64,000 nucleotides of DNA from Massilia violaceinigra (lineage in GTDB: Bacteria; Pseudomonadota; Gammaproteobacteria; Burkholderiales; Burkholderiaceae_D), in assembly GCF_002752675.1 (NCBI RefSeq), contig NZ_CP024608.1:1364001-1428000 (forward strand). The letters run 5' to 3'. The notes under the pieces were generated by a model. The model had not been told where the DNA came from. It was given only the letters and a program-made list of their open reading frames with translations, and ran no database searches. Position 1 is the stretch's first letter; each line of letters begins with the position of its first letter. Of this stretch, positions 1-7,500 are shown piece after piece. The position numbers and the translations under genes were made by a program.

Positions 1-1688
1 GCCAGGGTTGCGACCAGCAGCGCGTCGGCGCAGTAATCATCGGGCGCGCGGCTGATGCATTCGAGCGCGAAGGTGCGCGCTTCCGGAAGGCTCGATTGCA
101 GCAGCAACAGCAGCCAGCGCGTATCGGGCACGCCGTCGGCAAAGCGCTGGCGGCACAGCTGGAAGGCGAAGCTGGCGGTCTCGCTGTAAGGGCTGCGCAA
201 AAGCGCGCCCAGGTCGTCGAGCGCGATGCGGTCGCAAAAGGCAGTGTTGTCGATCAGGGCGCGCGCGGCAAAGGCGTGCACGCCCTCGCAGCGGCTGCGC
301 TGCATCAGCCAGAGCAGAGCGGCGGGACGCGCATCCCACAGCGCGGGAAAAGCTTCTTCGCGTCCGTTGGCGGGCACGATCGGGCCGACCTGGAACCAGC
401 TGCTGCCGCTGCGGTTGCCGGTCCAGGCGCCATGGCTGCGCAGCAGGCGGTTGAACACGGTCCAGTGGCTGTAGATGTCGTAGCTGCGGTTGGCGCGCAT
501 GAAATAGCGGCCCTCGCGCGTGTAGGGCTGGCCGGAGTCGGCGTCATCCATCGCCATCAGCGCGCCGAGCGCCATCGTGACAAAGGCCGGGTCGTCGTCC
601 TGGCCGAGACGGCGCAGCGTGCGCCAGCCGCGCAGGCGCAGGTAGGCGCGCGTGCGCGTGCTGTACGCGACAGTGCTGTCGGGACGGGCCGCCATTTCCG
701 CGTACGGCACCCATTTGCGGTCGATGCGTACATATGTGCTGGAGGTCTGGGCAGTGGTGGTATCGAAGCGCTGCTGCAGCAGTCCAAACAGCTCGCCGTC
801 GTCGCGCATTTCGGCGGCCTTGTACAGATGCCGCACGGCGCGGAACGTGCCCGCGCGCAGGGGCAGCTGGCGCAGCTGCGTCAGCAGGATGCTGCGCGCC
901 AGCGGGTCGGCCAGCGCCACCTGGTCGAGCTGTTCCAGCCAGTCCGACAGCGACAGCGTGGTCCATTGATCGGGGCGCGCGCACAACTGTGCAATCGCTT
1001 CCTCGTCGCGCGCGGCCCAGGCTTGGCGCAGCTGCGCCGGCCAGTCGCCGGTGAGTTGCGCGGCGTGTTGGACTAGCGCTGCCTCCCCGGCCAGTTGCAG
1101 CCACGCCTGTCTGGCGATGCGGCGCACCGCATCGCTGCTGCCGCGCGCGTGCAGTTCGAGCATCGCCTGGGTGGCGCCAGTGTCGCCACAGCGGCCGATG
1201 GCCCAGGCCAGGCAGTAATCGAGTGCGGAGGTACCGCGCCCGATCAGGCCGACCATCAGCGGCACCGCGGCGGCCAGCCGGCGTTCGCCGATGCGCCATG
1301 CGGTGCGGGTGCGCTGCTGGTCTTTCAGGCGCCGCCAGACGCCGGCGTCCAGCCGTCCAAGCAGCACAGCGTCGGCGGAGCGCCGTTCGGCAGTTGCCGG
1401 TGCTTTTGGTGCGGTGTCGTCGAGGCGCGCGGGCGGCAGGGCTGCCGCGTCGGTGAAGCCCTGCGCCTGGCGTTCGGCCAGCAGTAGGTCAAACAGGCGT
1501 TCCGCCGTGGGTTGGCCGACCGGCTGCGGCGTGCGCGTGGTCTCGCGCCACTCGTCGCCGCGGCGGCCCTGGCGCATGTTGACGAGGTAGCGGTCATCGC
1601 CATCAGGCAGTTCGCACAGGTCGATTTCGCACTCGACCACACTGTGTTTTTGCCTGCGTACCAGGCGGGTTGTACGAATCAGTCTCAC
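1..1688 (-). CDS. WGR domain-containing protein with HEAT-like C-terminal part (3' end beyond window)
   Basis: An open minus-strand frame runs off the left edge (about 562 codons visible). A GTG start at 1688 is chosen because the protein then opens with the usual N-terminus of the WGR family. The N-terminal 75 residues carry a WGR-like segment: an EIDLCEL strand, then YLVNMRQGRRGDEWRE, then TRTPQPV. WGR domains are known from PARPs and MolR-type proteins, where they bind nucleic acid or act as interaction modules. The rest is Arg/Trp/Leu-rich helical sequence with a motif of the type YLRLRGWRTLRRLG and repeated helix pairs, consistent with HEAT-like repeats. No enzyme motif is visible. It shares its strand with the two-component pair upstream (75-bp gap), but no functional link is evident. 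A TTG 27 bases upstream is an alternative start. Family call is fairly sure; cellular role unknown. Confidence 0.75.
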   Translation of the reverse strand, partial: MRLIRTTRLVRRQKHSVVECEIDLCELPDGDDRYLVNMRQGRRGDEWRETTRTPQPVGQPTAERLFDLLLAERQAQGFTDAAALPPARLDDTAPKAPATAERRSADAVLLGRLDAGVWRRLKDQQRTRTAWRIGERRLAAAVPLMVGLIGRGTSALDYCLAWAIGRCGDTGATQAMLELHARGSSDAVRRIARQAWLQLAGEAALVQHAAQLTGDWPAQLRQAWAARDEEAIAQLCARPDQWTTLSLSDWLEQLDQVALADPLARSILLTQLRQLPLRAGTFRAVRHLYKAAEMRDDGELFGLLQQRFDTTTAQTSSTYVRIDRKWVPYAEMAARPDSTVAYSTRTRAYLRLRGWRTLRRLGQDDDPAFVTMALGALMAMDDADSGQPYTREGRYFMRANRSYDIYSHWTVFNRLLRSHGAWTGNRSGSSWFQVGPIVPANGREEAFPALWDARPAALLWLMQRSRCEGVHAFAARALIDNTAFCDRIALDDLGALLRSPYSETASFAFQLCRQRFADGVPDTRWLLLLLQSSLPEARTFALECISRAPDDYCADALLVATL

Positions 1689-1762
1689 CGCGTCTGCCCA
1701 TGATTGAATAGAGGTCAATAGTAACCCGCGGCAGAACTGCTTGTAAATCAGGCAATGAAAAT

Positions 1763-3847
1763 CTAGGCGGCGCCGCGCTGTAGCGTGAGCACGAAGGCGA
1801 CGCCGTCATCGAGGTTTTTGGCGACGATGGTGCCGCCCATTTTGGCCATGTAGGTCCTGGCCACGAACAGGCCCTGGCCGCGGTTGCCGTGCGCGCCCGC
1901 TTCTTCCTGGTCCGACACGCCGTACTCGAAAATGGTGCCGATGACATCGTCGGCGATGGTCGGTCCGCGGTTGGCGATGGTAACGCCGGCACTCGTTTCG
2001 CTGGCCTCGAGCGTGATGTCGATGCTAGTGCCGGGCAGGCGGTAGCGCTGGGCGTTGACCAGCACATGGGTGACCACGTCTTCCAGCGAATATTCGTCGG
2101 CCCGCACCAGCACCGCCTGCGGAGCGCCGTGAAATACTACATCGGTGACGCCGGCGCAGGGGGCGTTGGCCGCCACGTTGCGCAAAAAGGCAGTCAGATC
2201 GATTTCGCTTACCTGCAGCACGGTCGACTGGAACGCTTCGCTGGGCGAGGCGCGTCCATACAGCACGCGGATCGCCTGCTGCATGCGCAGCACATAGCGT
2301 GCGCTCTGGTTGCCATCGGTGCCGTGCAGGGCGATGAGCGACTGCAGCGGCGACATGATCTCGTGGCCGACCGCATGCCACATGTCGCGTTCCTGTTCCG
2401 CGCGGATGGCTTCGCGCTCTACATCCTCGCGCACGCGGCGCAGCAAGTCGTGCAGGCAGGTGGCCAGCACGCCCAGTTCATCTTCTCCGCGCAGGTCCGA
2501 CAGGTTGGGCTGCGAAGCGTCGCCGCGCTCCTTGACGGTGCGCGCCACCGAATCGGCGCGCTCGATCAGTTCCTTGATGCGGCTGATGATGCCGATCTCG
2601 ATCACCAGCCACGCCAGCATCAGGGCCAGCAGCATGGCGCCGACAAACCAGGCCATGCGGCTGGCCACCACGCCCAGGCTCTGGCTGACGCTGCGCACGT
2701 CACCGGCCAGCACCACGTCATAGCTGCCCAGCGGCGTGGCGATGCGGTGGGTCGCCGCCAGCGGGGTGTCGTAGGTGTCAACCGGCAGGCGCCGGATCAG
2801 GGCAGTGAGGAAGTGCTGCGACGCGTCTTCGGTGCCGCTGGCGCCGGCCAGTTTGATCAGCGAGGCCGCGCCGGTGGCGGCGACTTTGTCGATGCGCAGT
2901 GTTTCGCCCGGCAGCAGCATGGGCGCCAGGTCGGCCAGCGAGAAGCCGCTCGCCGCGCTGCTCTTGTCGCTGTCGAGCACCACCGCCCCTTCGCCGGGGG
3001 CGAGCAGCACCACGCTGACGCGGATCTTATCCAGATCGGCCGGCGGCCAGATGCGGCGTGCGCTGTCGTCTCCGAACAGGTCTTCCTGCAGCACGCTGAC
3101 CGGCAGGCGCACCGAAAAAAAGGCATTGCGCAGGCAGGTGTCCGGATTGGCGCCGGCGGCAGGTTCGTTGCACTGGGCGTTCTGCCACATCCAGCCGCGG
3201 AAGTCCTTCACGGGGCGGGTATGCTTGCGGCCTTCGTCGGCCGCGTTAAAGCCGGTTAGCCGTCCGCGCAGGGGTGCGTACGGGCCAGTTGACTGGCGCG
3301 AGTCTTCCTCGAAGGGGGCGATCCACTGATAGGTGCGTCCGCGCAGCGACACAGTGACGCGCACCCGGTGCGACTGGTTCAGTACTTCGTCGCCGCTGCG
3401 GTGCGAGACCAGGCGGGCCAGGTCGACGCTGCCGGCCACGTAGATGAACCCACCGGCCCAGGGGTTGTTGCCGATGGCCGCGCACAGGTTCGCGCTCGGG
3501 CCGAACTGGCGCATGCAGCCGGACATGGCCACGGCCTGCTGCACCTTTTGCTGGTCGTCGAAGTCGAGCGCTGGAAACGGCAGCAGCAGCGGGCGCAGGC
3601 CAGGTGCGGCCGCGCCGGCCGAGGGTGGATTGAGCAGCGCAAGCTGGCCGGCCGGATGGCGCAGGGTGGCGCTGATCTGCTCCCCGGTCTTGCGGAAGCT
3701 GGCCTGGTAATTGGTGTAACTGAGCTGCTTTTCCTGTTGCAGCACCGATAGCGCCAGGCCAAGCGTGGCCAGGGCCAGCAGCAGGAAGGCCGCGCGCAGC
3801 AGGATGCGCAGGCGGTAGGGCACGAACCAGAGCCGGCGCGCCGCCAT
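1763..3847 (-). CDS. Membrane sensor histidine kinase
   Basis: 694 residues. One membrane segment lies at about residues 14-34, followed by a large (about 360 aa) periplasmic sensor region with no recognised domain. A second membrane segment (about 399-420) leads into a HAMP linker. The phosphoacceptor H box contains AVGHEIMSPLQSL with His495. The C-terminal ATPase domain has an N box (HVLVNAQRYR), a G1-like NRGPTI (Asn replaces the usual Asp-Asn start), an F box (IFEYGVSD) and a G2 (NRGQGLFVA). This variant G1 is seen in other kinases, so activity is likely retained. The start codon directly follows the stop of the response-regulator gene (TAA then ATG), so the two are co-translated. The stimulus is not predictable from the sequence. 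Confidence 0.9.
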   Translation of the reverse strand: MAARRLWFVPYRLRILLRAAFLLLALATLGLALSVLQQEKQLSYTNYQASFRKTGEQISATLRHPAGQLALLNPPSAGAAAPGLRPLLLPFPALDFDDQQKVQQAVAMSGCMRQFGPSANLCAAIGNNPWAGGFIYVAGSVDLARLVSHRSGDEVLNQSHRVRVTVSLRGRTYQWIAPFEEDSRQSTGPYAPLRGRLTGFNAADEGRKHTRPVKDFRGWMWQNAQCNEPAAGANPDTCLRNAFFSVRLPVSVLQEDLFGDDSARRIWPPADLDKIRVSVVLLAPGEGAVVLDSDKSSAASGFSLADLAPMLLPGETLRIDKVAATGAASLIKLAGASGTEDASQHFLTALIRRLPVDTYDTPLAATHRIATPLGSYDVVLAGDVRSVSQSLGVVASRMAWFVGAMLLALMLAWLVIEIGIISRIKELIERADSVARTVKERGDASQPNLSDLRGEDELGVLATCLHDLLRRVREDVEREAIRAEQERDMWHAVGHEIMSPLQSLIALHGTDGNQSARYVLRMQQAIRVLYGRASPSEAFQSTVLQVSEIDLTAFLRNVAANAPCAGVTDVVFHGAPQAVLVRADEYSLEDVVTHVLVNAQRYRLPGTSIDITLEASETSAGVTIANRGPTIADDVIGTIFEYGVSDQEEAGAHGNRGQGLFVARTYMAKMGGTIVAKNLDDGVAFVLTLQRGAA

Positions 3848-4528
3848 TTAGTCGGCCCAGCGAAAGCCGCGCATCGGCACGTTTTCGATGCACTCGAAGG
3901 CCGGATCGATCTCGCGGAAGGCGTCGCGGATGGTGCTCACGTGCTTGCGGATGTTGTCGCGGTTGCGGCCACTCTTGACCACTTCGTACAGTTCCTCGTA
4001 CGAGACCACCTGGCCGCGCCGCGCGAACAGGGCCGCCAGGATGCGCTGCGCCGTCAGCGGCAGGTTGATGCGCTGGCCGCGCCAGGTGGGCGAGCGCTGG
4101 CGCAGCGGGTCCATGGCCAGTTCGTCGGCGCCCTGGGCCGGCTTGTCGCGCTCTTTCACCGCGCGCAGGATCTCCAGGAAGGTATCGGTGAAGTCGGCTT
4201 CCTCGAAGGTGGCCTTTTGCAGGTAGTCCCAGGCGTCGAGCGCCTTCATGATGCTGCGGTAAATGGTGGCCGGCATGGCCGACACCACCAGCACCGGAGT
4301 CGCGTGCTTCTTGTTGATGGCGTTGATGATCGCCACGCCGGCATGGCGTTCGCGTCCCAGTTCGATGTCGAGCACCACCAGGTCGTAGCGCTCGCGCGCG
4401 ATCGCCGCCTCGGCCTCGTCGCGGCTGAACCACTGGTCGACGACGATGCCCGGCTTGGCCGCCTCGATCCAGCTGCGCAGCTGGTTACTGGTCGGGAGGT
4501 CGTCCTCGATGACGGCCACTCTGGGCAT
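3848..4528 (-). CDS. OmpR-family response regulator
   Basis: 226 residues from the ATG at 4528, chosen over a GTG-type extension to 4567 because AGGAGC lies 7 bases before it and the receiver fold starts at MPRVAVIEDD. The receiver domain has acidic Glu8/Asp9/Asp10, phosphoacceptor Asp54 in VVLDIELG, and a Lys in the YLQKA segment. The C-terminal winged helix (about 135-226) has RNRDNIRKHVSTIRDAF as its recognition-helix region and ends in the typical MRGFRW. It precedes the histidine kinase with no gap, so it is the cognate partner. Its promoter should lie between 4529 and 4743, in the region shared with the divergent SPFH gene. Confidence 0.92.
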   Translation of the reverse strand: MPRVAVIEDDLPTSNQLRSWIEAAKPGIVVDQWFSRDEAEAAIARERYDLVVLDIELGRERHAGVAIINAINKKHATPVLVVSAMPATIYRSIMKALDAWDYLQKATFEEADFTDTFLEILRAVKERDKPAQGADELAMDPLRQRSPTWRGQRINLPLTAQRILAALFARRGQVVSYEELYEVVKSGRNRDNIRKHVSTIRDAFREIDPAFECIENVPMRGFRWAD

Positions 4529-4592
4529 GTGCTGCTCCTGCTGATTGGTGAGGGTGCCAGTATCCACGCTTTTGGCCGAAAAGTCATACGGG

Positions 4593-4614
4593 CCTGTGAG
4601 CTTTTCTTCACAGG
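4593..4614. promoter_or_regulatory. Inverted repeat in the divergent response regulator/SPFH intergenic region
   Basis: CCTGTGA and TCACAGG form a perfect 7-bp inverted repeat around an 8-base spacer. It lies 65 bp before the regulator start and 130 bp before the SPFH start. It could be an operator, for example for autoregulation of the two-component pair. The half sites resemble CRP sites, but the spacing is 8 rather than 6. Function is inferred from position only. Confidence 0.3.
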
Positions 4615-4743
4615 GCGCCGCGAAAGCTCCGCGCCGTGAGGGTTCTGGCCAGCCGTGCGCATTGATACTTCCACCCCATGGCGGGCACGATACGTTTCAG
4701 GGTCATGCGGGTGCAGGACCGGCAAACTGAAAAGGTGAGGCAA

Positions 4744-5993
4744 ATGTCCGATCGGATCAAGAAGGTGGTGTTGGCGGTGCGCGCGGTGCTGGCAAAGGGC
4801 GCGGCGGGCGTTGGCGCGGTGGCGCGTTCCGGCGCGCGCCCGGGCCTGCGCGGCGTGCTGGCGCTGTGCGCCATCGGCGGTGGCGGCTACCTGCTGGTGA
4901 AGCATCCTCCGGTGGCCAAGATTGAGCGCGGCAATGTCGGCATCCGCCTCAACCAGTTGAACGGCGCGGCCAGCGTGGTACGCGACGGTACCGTGGTGCT
5001 GATACCCGGCGTGCATGAACTGCGCCAGTTGCCGGTACTGGATCAGATCTACAAGGCGGCCGGGAGCGGCGAACAGCCCTACCAGTCGGTCGAAGGGCTG
5101 GCGCTGGGCGTGGACCTGAGCGTGCGCTATGCGATCGATCCGGCCAAACTGGTGAAGGTGGCGCAAACGCTGCCGGACGATATCCGCGCCGCCGTGATCG
5201 ACCCGGCGGTGCAGGGCGTGATCTACAAGGTGGTTACGCGCTACACCGTGCGCGAGATCTTTTCCAGCAAGCGCGCCGAAATCCAGCAGGTGATCGAGGC
5301 CGAACTCAAGCCCAAGCTGGCGGCCGACGGCATCTTGCTGCGCCATGTCACCATCGGCAAAATCACACTGCCGCGCGAGTACATGGCCGGCATGGAAACG
5401 CTCCTGGCCGAAGAACTGCAGACCGAGAAGATGCGCTACACGCTCGAACTGAAGGAAAAACAGGTCAAGCAGACCGCGCTCGAAGCGGACGCCGACAAGA
5501 TCAAGCGCGAAAAAGCGGCCGAAGCGGCCGGCAACGAGCAGATTATCGCCGCAGGGCGCAGGAGCAGGCCATGGCGCACGTGCTGCCGTTCAAGCAGAAA
5601 CAGATCGAGCAGCGCCGGCTGGAAGCGGAAGCCGAAAAGACCTCGCGTATCAAGACGTCGGAAGGCGCGGCCCAGGCGCGCGTGATCGAAGCGACCGGCG
5701 AAGCCGATTCGCGCCGCAAGCTGGCCGACGCCGAGGCGTACCGCCAGGAAGCGGTCGGCAAGGTGAGCACCGCGCAGATGGAACGCGACGGCGCCGTGAT
5801 CACCCGCCACCCGCTGCTGATCCAGAAGACCATGGCCGACAAGCTGTCCGACAAGGTGTCGGTGATCATCGCCGCGCCACCGACCGATGGCGGGTTTATC
5901 GGGGCCGCGCTGCTGGGCCAGGGCAAGGGCACCCCGGCCGCAGGCGCCATGGCCGCCGCTCCCGCCGCCGACACCGCAGCGGAGGAACAATAA
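4744..5993 (+). pseudogene. SPFH/prohibitin-family membrane protein gene with a frameshift
   Basis: The ATG at 4744 follows AAAGGTGAGG. One membrane segment (about residues 32-52) is followed by an SPFH/Band-7 domain (starting near KIERGNVGIRLNQLNG) and a long Glu/Lys/Ala-rich coiled coil. Such proteins form membrane-bound oligomeric cages that control proteases or membrane organisation. The frame breaks near 5553-5556: frame one reads AGNEQIIAA and then turns Arg-rich. The next frame resumes [20 protein letters not shown] and runs to the stop at 5993. Prohibitin-like proteins have an acidic codon at this join (AAEAQE), so a single missing base explains the break. The gene is either recently inactivated or carries a sequencing error. 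The SH3-like gene starts 2 bases after the stop, so the two were one operon. Confidence 0.82.
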
Positions 5994-5995
5994 TC

Positions 5996-7408
5996 ATGCT
6001 CGCTACCCTGACCGCCGCCGCGGCGATTGCCATCGTCACGCGCGACGAGATGCAGCTGCGCGCCGCGCCGCGCGATTCGGCGCCCTCCCAGGCCGTGCTG
6101 TGGCAGGGCGACAGCCTGGAAATCCGCGGCGCCAAGATGGATTACCTGCAGGTCTACGACCACCGGCGCGAGCGGGCCGGCTACGTGCGCATGGCCCATG
6201 TGCGCCAGATCGACCTGGCGCCGGCGGCAGCGCCAGAGTTGAAGTCCGTGGTGCGCTTCGTGCGCGACACGCCGGGTGCGGAGGCGCTCGGAATCGGTTA
6301 CGCGGCGGCCTTTCTCAAGGCCGCGCCGGCCACCGCCATCGACGCCGAGGTGTTCGATGCCCTGGGCAGCATGGCCGAACGGCTGGCGCGGCGCGGTTCT
6401 TCGCGGCTGGACAAGCGCAGCGAGGCGGTCGTGGCGGCGCACCTGGAAGTGGTGGCCGACTACGGCGTGGTCATTCGCAGTTACGAGCGCGACGGCGCGA
6501 TCCAGCTGTGCTACGACGGCGAAGCGTTCCGCCGCGTGCTGGCGATGGCGGCCAGCCCGACCCAGCGCGCCACCGCGGCGCTGGGGCTGACGCGCGACGA
6601 GTGCATCGACCCGGCGCTGCGGGTGGCGCAGCGCAACGCGCTTGACCAGTGGCGCGCCGAGGTACTCGACAAGGTGGATGTGAAGGACCTGCCCGAGCAT
6701 GTGCGCAACCGGGTGTACACGCGGCGCGCGGCGGTGTGGTCCTCGATCGCCTTCGAGCTGGCGCGCAAGAATGTCTCGCCGACGGATGCGGCCAAGCGCG
6801 CCATCCTGGAACTGGCCAGCGTGAACAAGGCCGAACTGGCGGAGGAGGATCGTACCGCGTACGCCGAAGCGGCGGTGCGCGCGGGCAGCGTGCGCTGGGC
6901 GGCGGAGGCACCCGTCGCCGCGCCCGCGGGCCTGAACGTGGTGACGCGGCCCGGCCAGCCGGGCGAAACCTGCGTGCTGCTGGTCGACGCGCAGCACGGC
7001 GAGCGCGCGCCGCTGGCCTCGCGCTGCACGTATGGCATCGTGTGGAATGCGTCGGCGCGCGCCAATGCGCAGGCCAGCGCGCTGGCGCTGGCGGTGCAGC
7101 CGCTCGACGGCTGGCGCGAACTGTGGCTGTTTCATCGCGGCGCGGCCGGCTGGCGCATCGATGTGCTGCCGCCGGCGCCGATCGAACCGACCCTGGGTTA
7201 CGCCGAATTTGCCGGCTGGGTGCCGGGGGGGCCAAAGGTGCTGGTCGCGCGCGAGGCCCGGATCGAGGGGCGCATCAAGCGCACGTTCGAGATTGTCGAC
7301 ATCGATACCCTGGCGGTGGAGAAAAGCGCGGACCGGCCTGATGCGCTCAGCGGCTTCTACCGCTGGCAAGATCCCGCGTGGAAACGCCAGACGCTCAGCC
7401 TGCGTTAA
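5996..7408 (+). CDS. SH3-like domain protein, function unknown
   Basis: 470 residues. A short hydrophobic N-terminus ([14 protein letters not shown]) may be a weak export signal. It is followed by an SH3b-like module at about residues 15-75 ([21 protein letters not shown] through [11 protein letters not shown]), typical of envelope-targeted bacterial SH3 domains. The remaining 390 residues are Ala/Arg/Glu-rich helical sequence followed by a beta-rich C-terminus, with no motif I recognise. It starts 2 bases after the SPFH stop, so it very probably shares its transcript and perhaps works with it at the membrane. No enzyme function can be assigned. Confidence 0.75.
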   Translation: MLATLTAAAAIAIVTRDEMQLRAAPRDSAPSQAVLWQGDSLEIRGAKMDYLQVYDHRRERAGYVRMAHVRQIDLAPAAAPELKSVVRFVRDTPGAEALGIGYAAAFLKAAPATAIDAEVFDALGSMAERLARRGSSRLDKRSEAVVAAHLEVVADYGVVIRSYERDGAIQLCYDGEAFRRVLAMAASPTQRATAALGLTRDECIDPALRVAQRNALDQWRAEVLDKVDVKDLPEHVRNRVYTRRAAVWSSIAFELARKNVSPTDAAKRAILELASVNKAELAEEDRTAYAEAAVRAGSVRWAAEAPVAAPAGLNVVTRPGQPGETCVLLVDAQHGERAPLASRCTYGIVWNASARANAQASALALAVQPLDGWRELWLFHRGAAGWRIDVLPPAPIEPTLGYAEFAGWVPGGPKVLVAREARIEGRIKRTFEIVDIDTLAVEKSADRPDALSGFYRWQDPAWKRQTLSLR

Positions 7409-7410
7409 AG

Positions 7411-7443
7411 CGATCTTCAACTTCCATGATCGATCTTGAACTT
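7411..7443 (+). promoter_or_regulatory. Direct repeat pair upstream of the carbamoyltransferase gene
   Basis: CGATCTTCAACTT (7411-7423) and CGATCTTGAACTT (7431-7443) match at 12 of 13 positions and are spaced exactly 20 bp, two DNA turns. They lie immediately before the hairpin at 7446-7499. This geometry suits a transcription-factor site, but no regulator is adjacent and the function is inferred. Confidence 0.35.
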
Positions 7444-7445
7444 AT

Positions 7446-7499
7446 ATGCCGCCGGCCGCTCCAATGAAGTGTACTCACTTCCTGGAGCGGAGGCGGCAT
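7446..7499 (+). promoter_or_regulatory. Long hairpin overlapping the ribosome binding site of the carbamoyltransferase gene
   Basis: Three nested arms pair almost continuously: ATGCCGCC with GGCGGCAT, CCGCTCCA with TGGAGCGG, and GAAGTG with CACTTC, closing on a TACT loop. The 3' arm holds the only purine-rich Shine-Dalgarno candidate (GGAGCGGAGG) for the ATG at 7501, so the folded RNA would hide it. There is no T-run after the stem, which argues against an intrinsic terminator. Structure is seen; regulation is inferred. Confidence 0.6.
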
Positions 7500-7500
7500 C

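Noticed and set aside
96..1076. 326-codon plus-strand open frame
   Set aside because: Antisense to the WGR/HEAT gene. Its translation is rich in Gln/Arg/Ala without any domain, as expected for a shadow in high-GC DNA.
1889..3259. 456-codon plus-strand open frame
   Set aside because: Antisense to the histidine kinase gene, low-complexity His/Arg/Gln-rich product and no motif.
4593..4614. CRP/Vfr site reading of TGTGA...TCACA
   Set aside because: The half sites match, but the spacer is 8 rather than 6 bases, so only a generic operator is proposed.
5543..7420. 625-codon minus-strand open frame
   Set aside because: Antisense to the SPFH and SH3-like genes, which have clear domains and good start sites.
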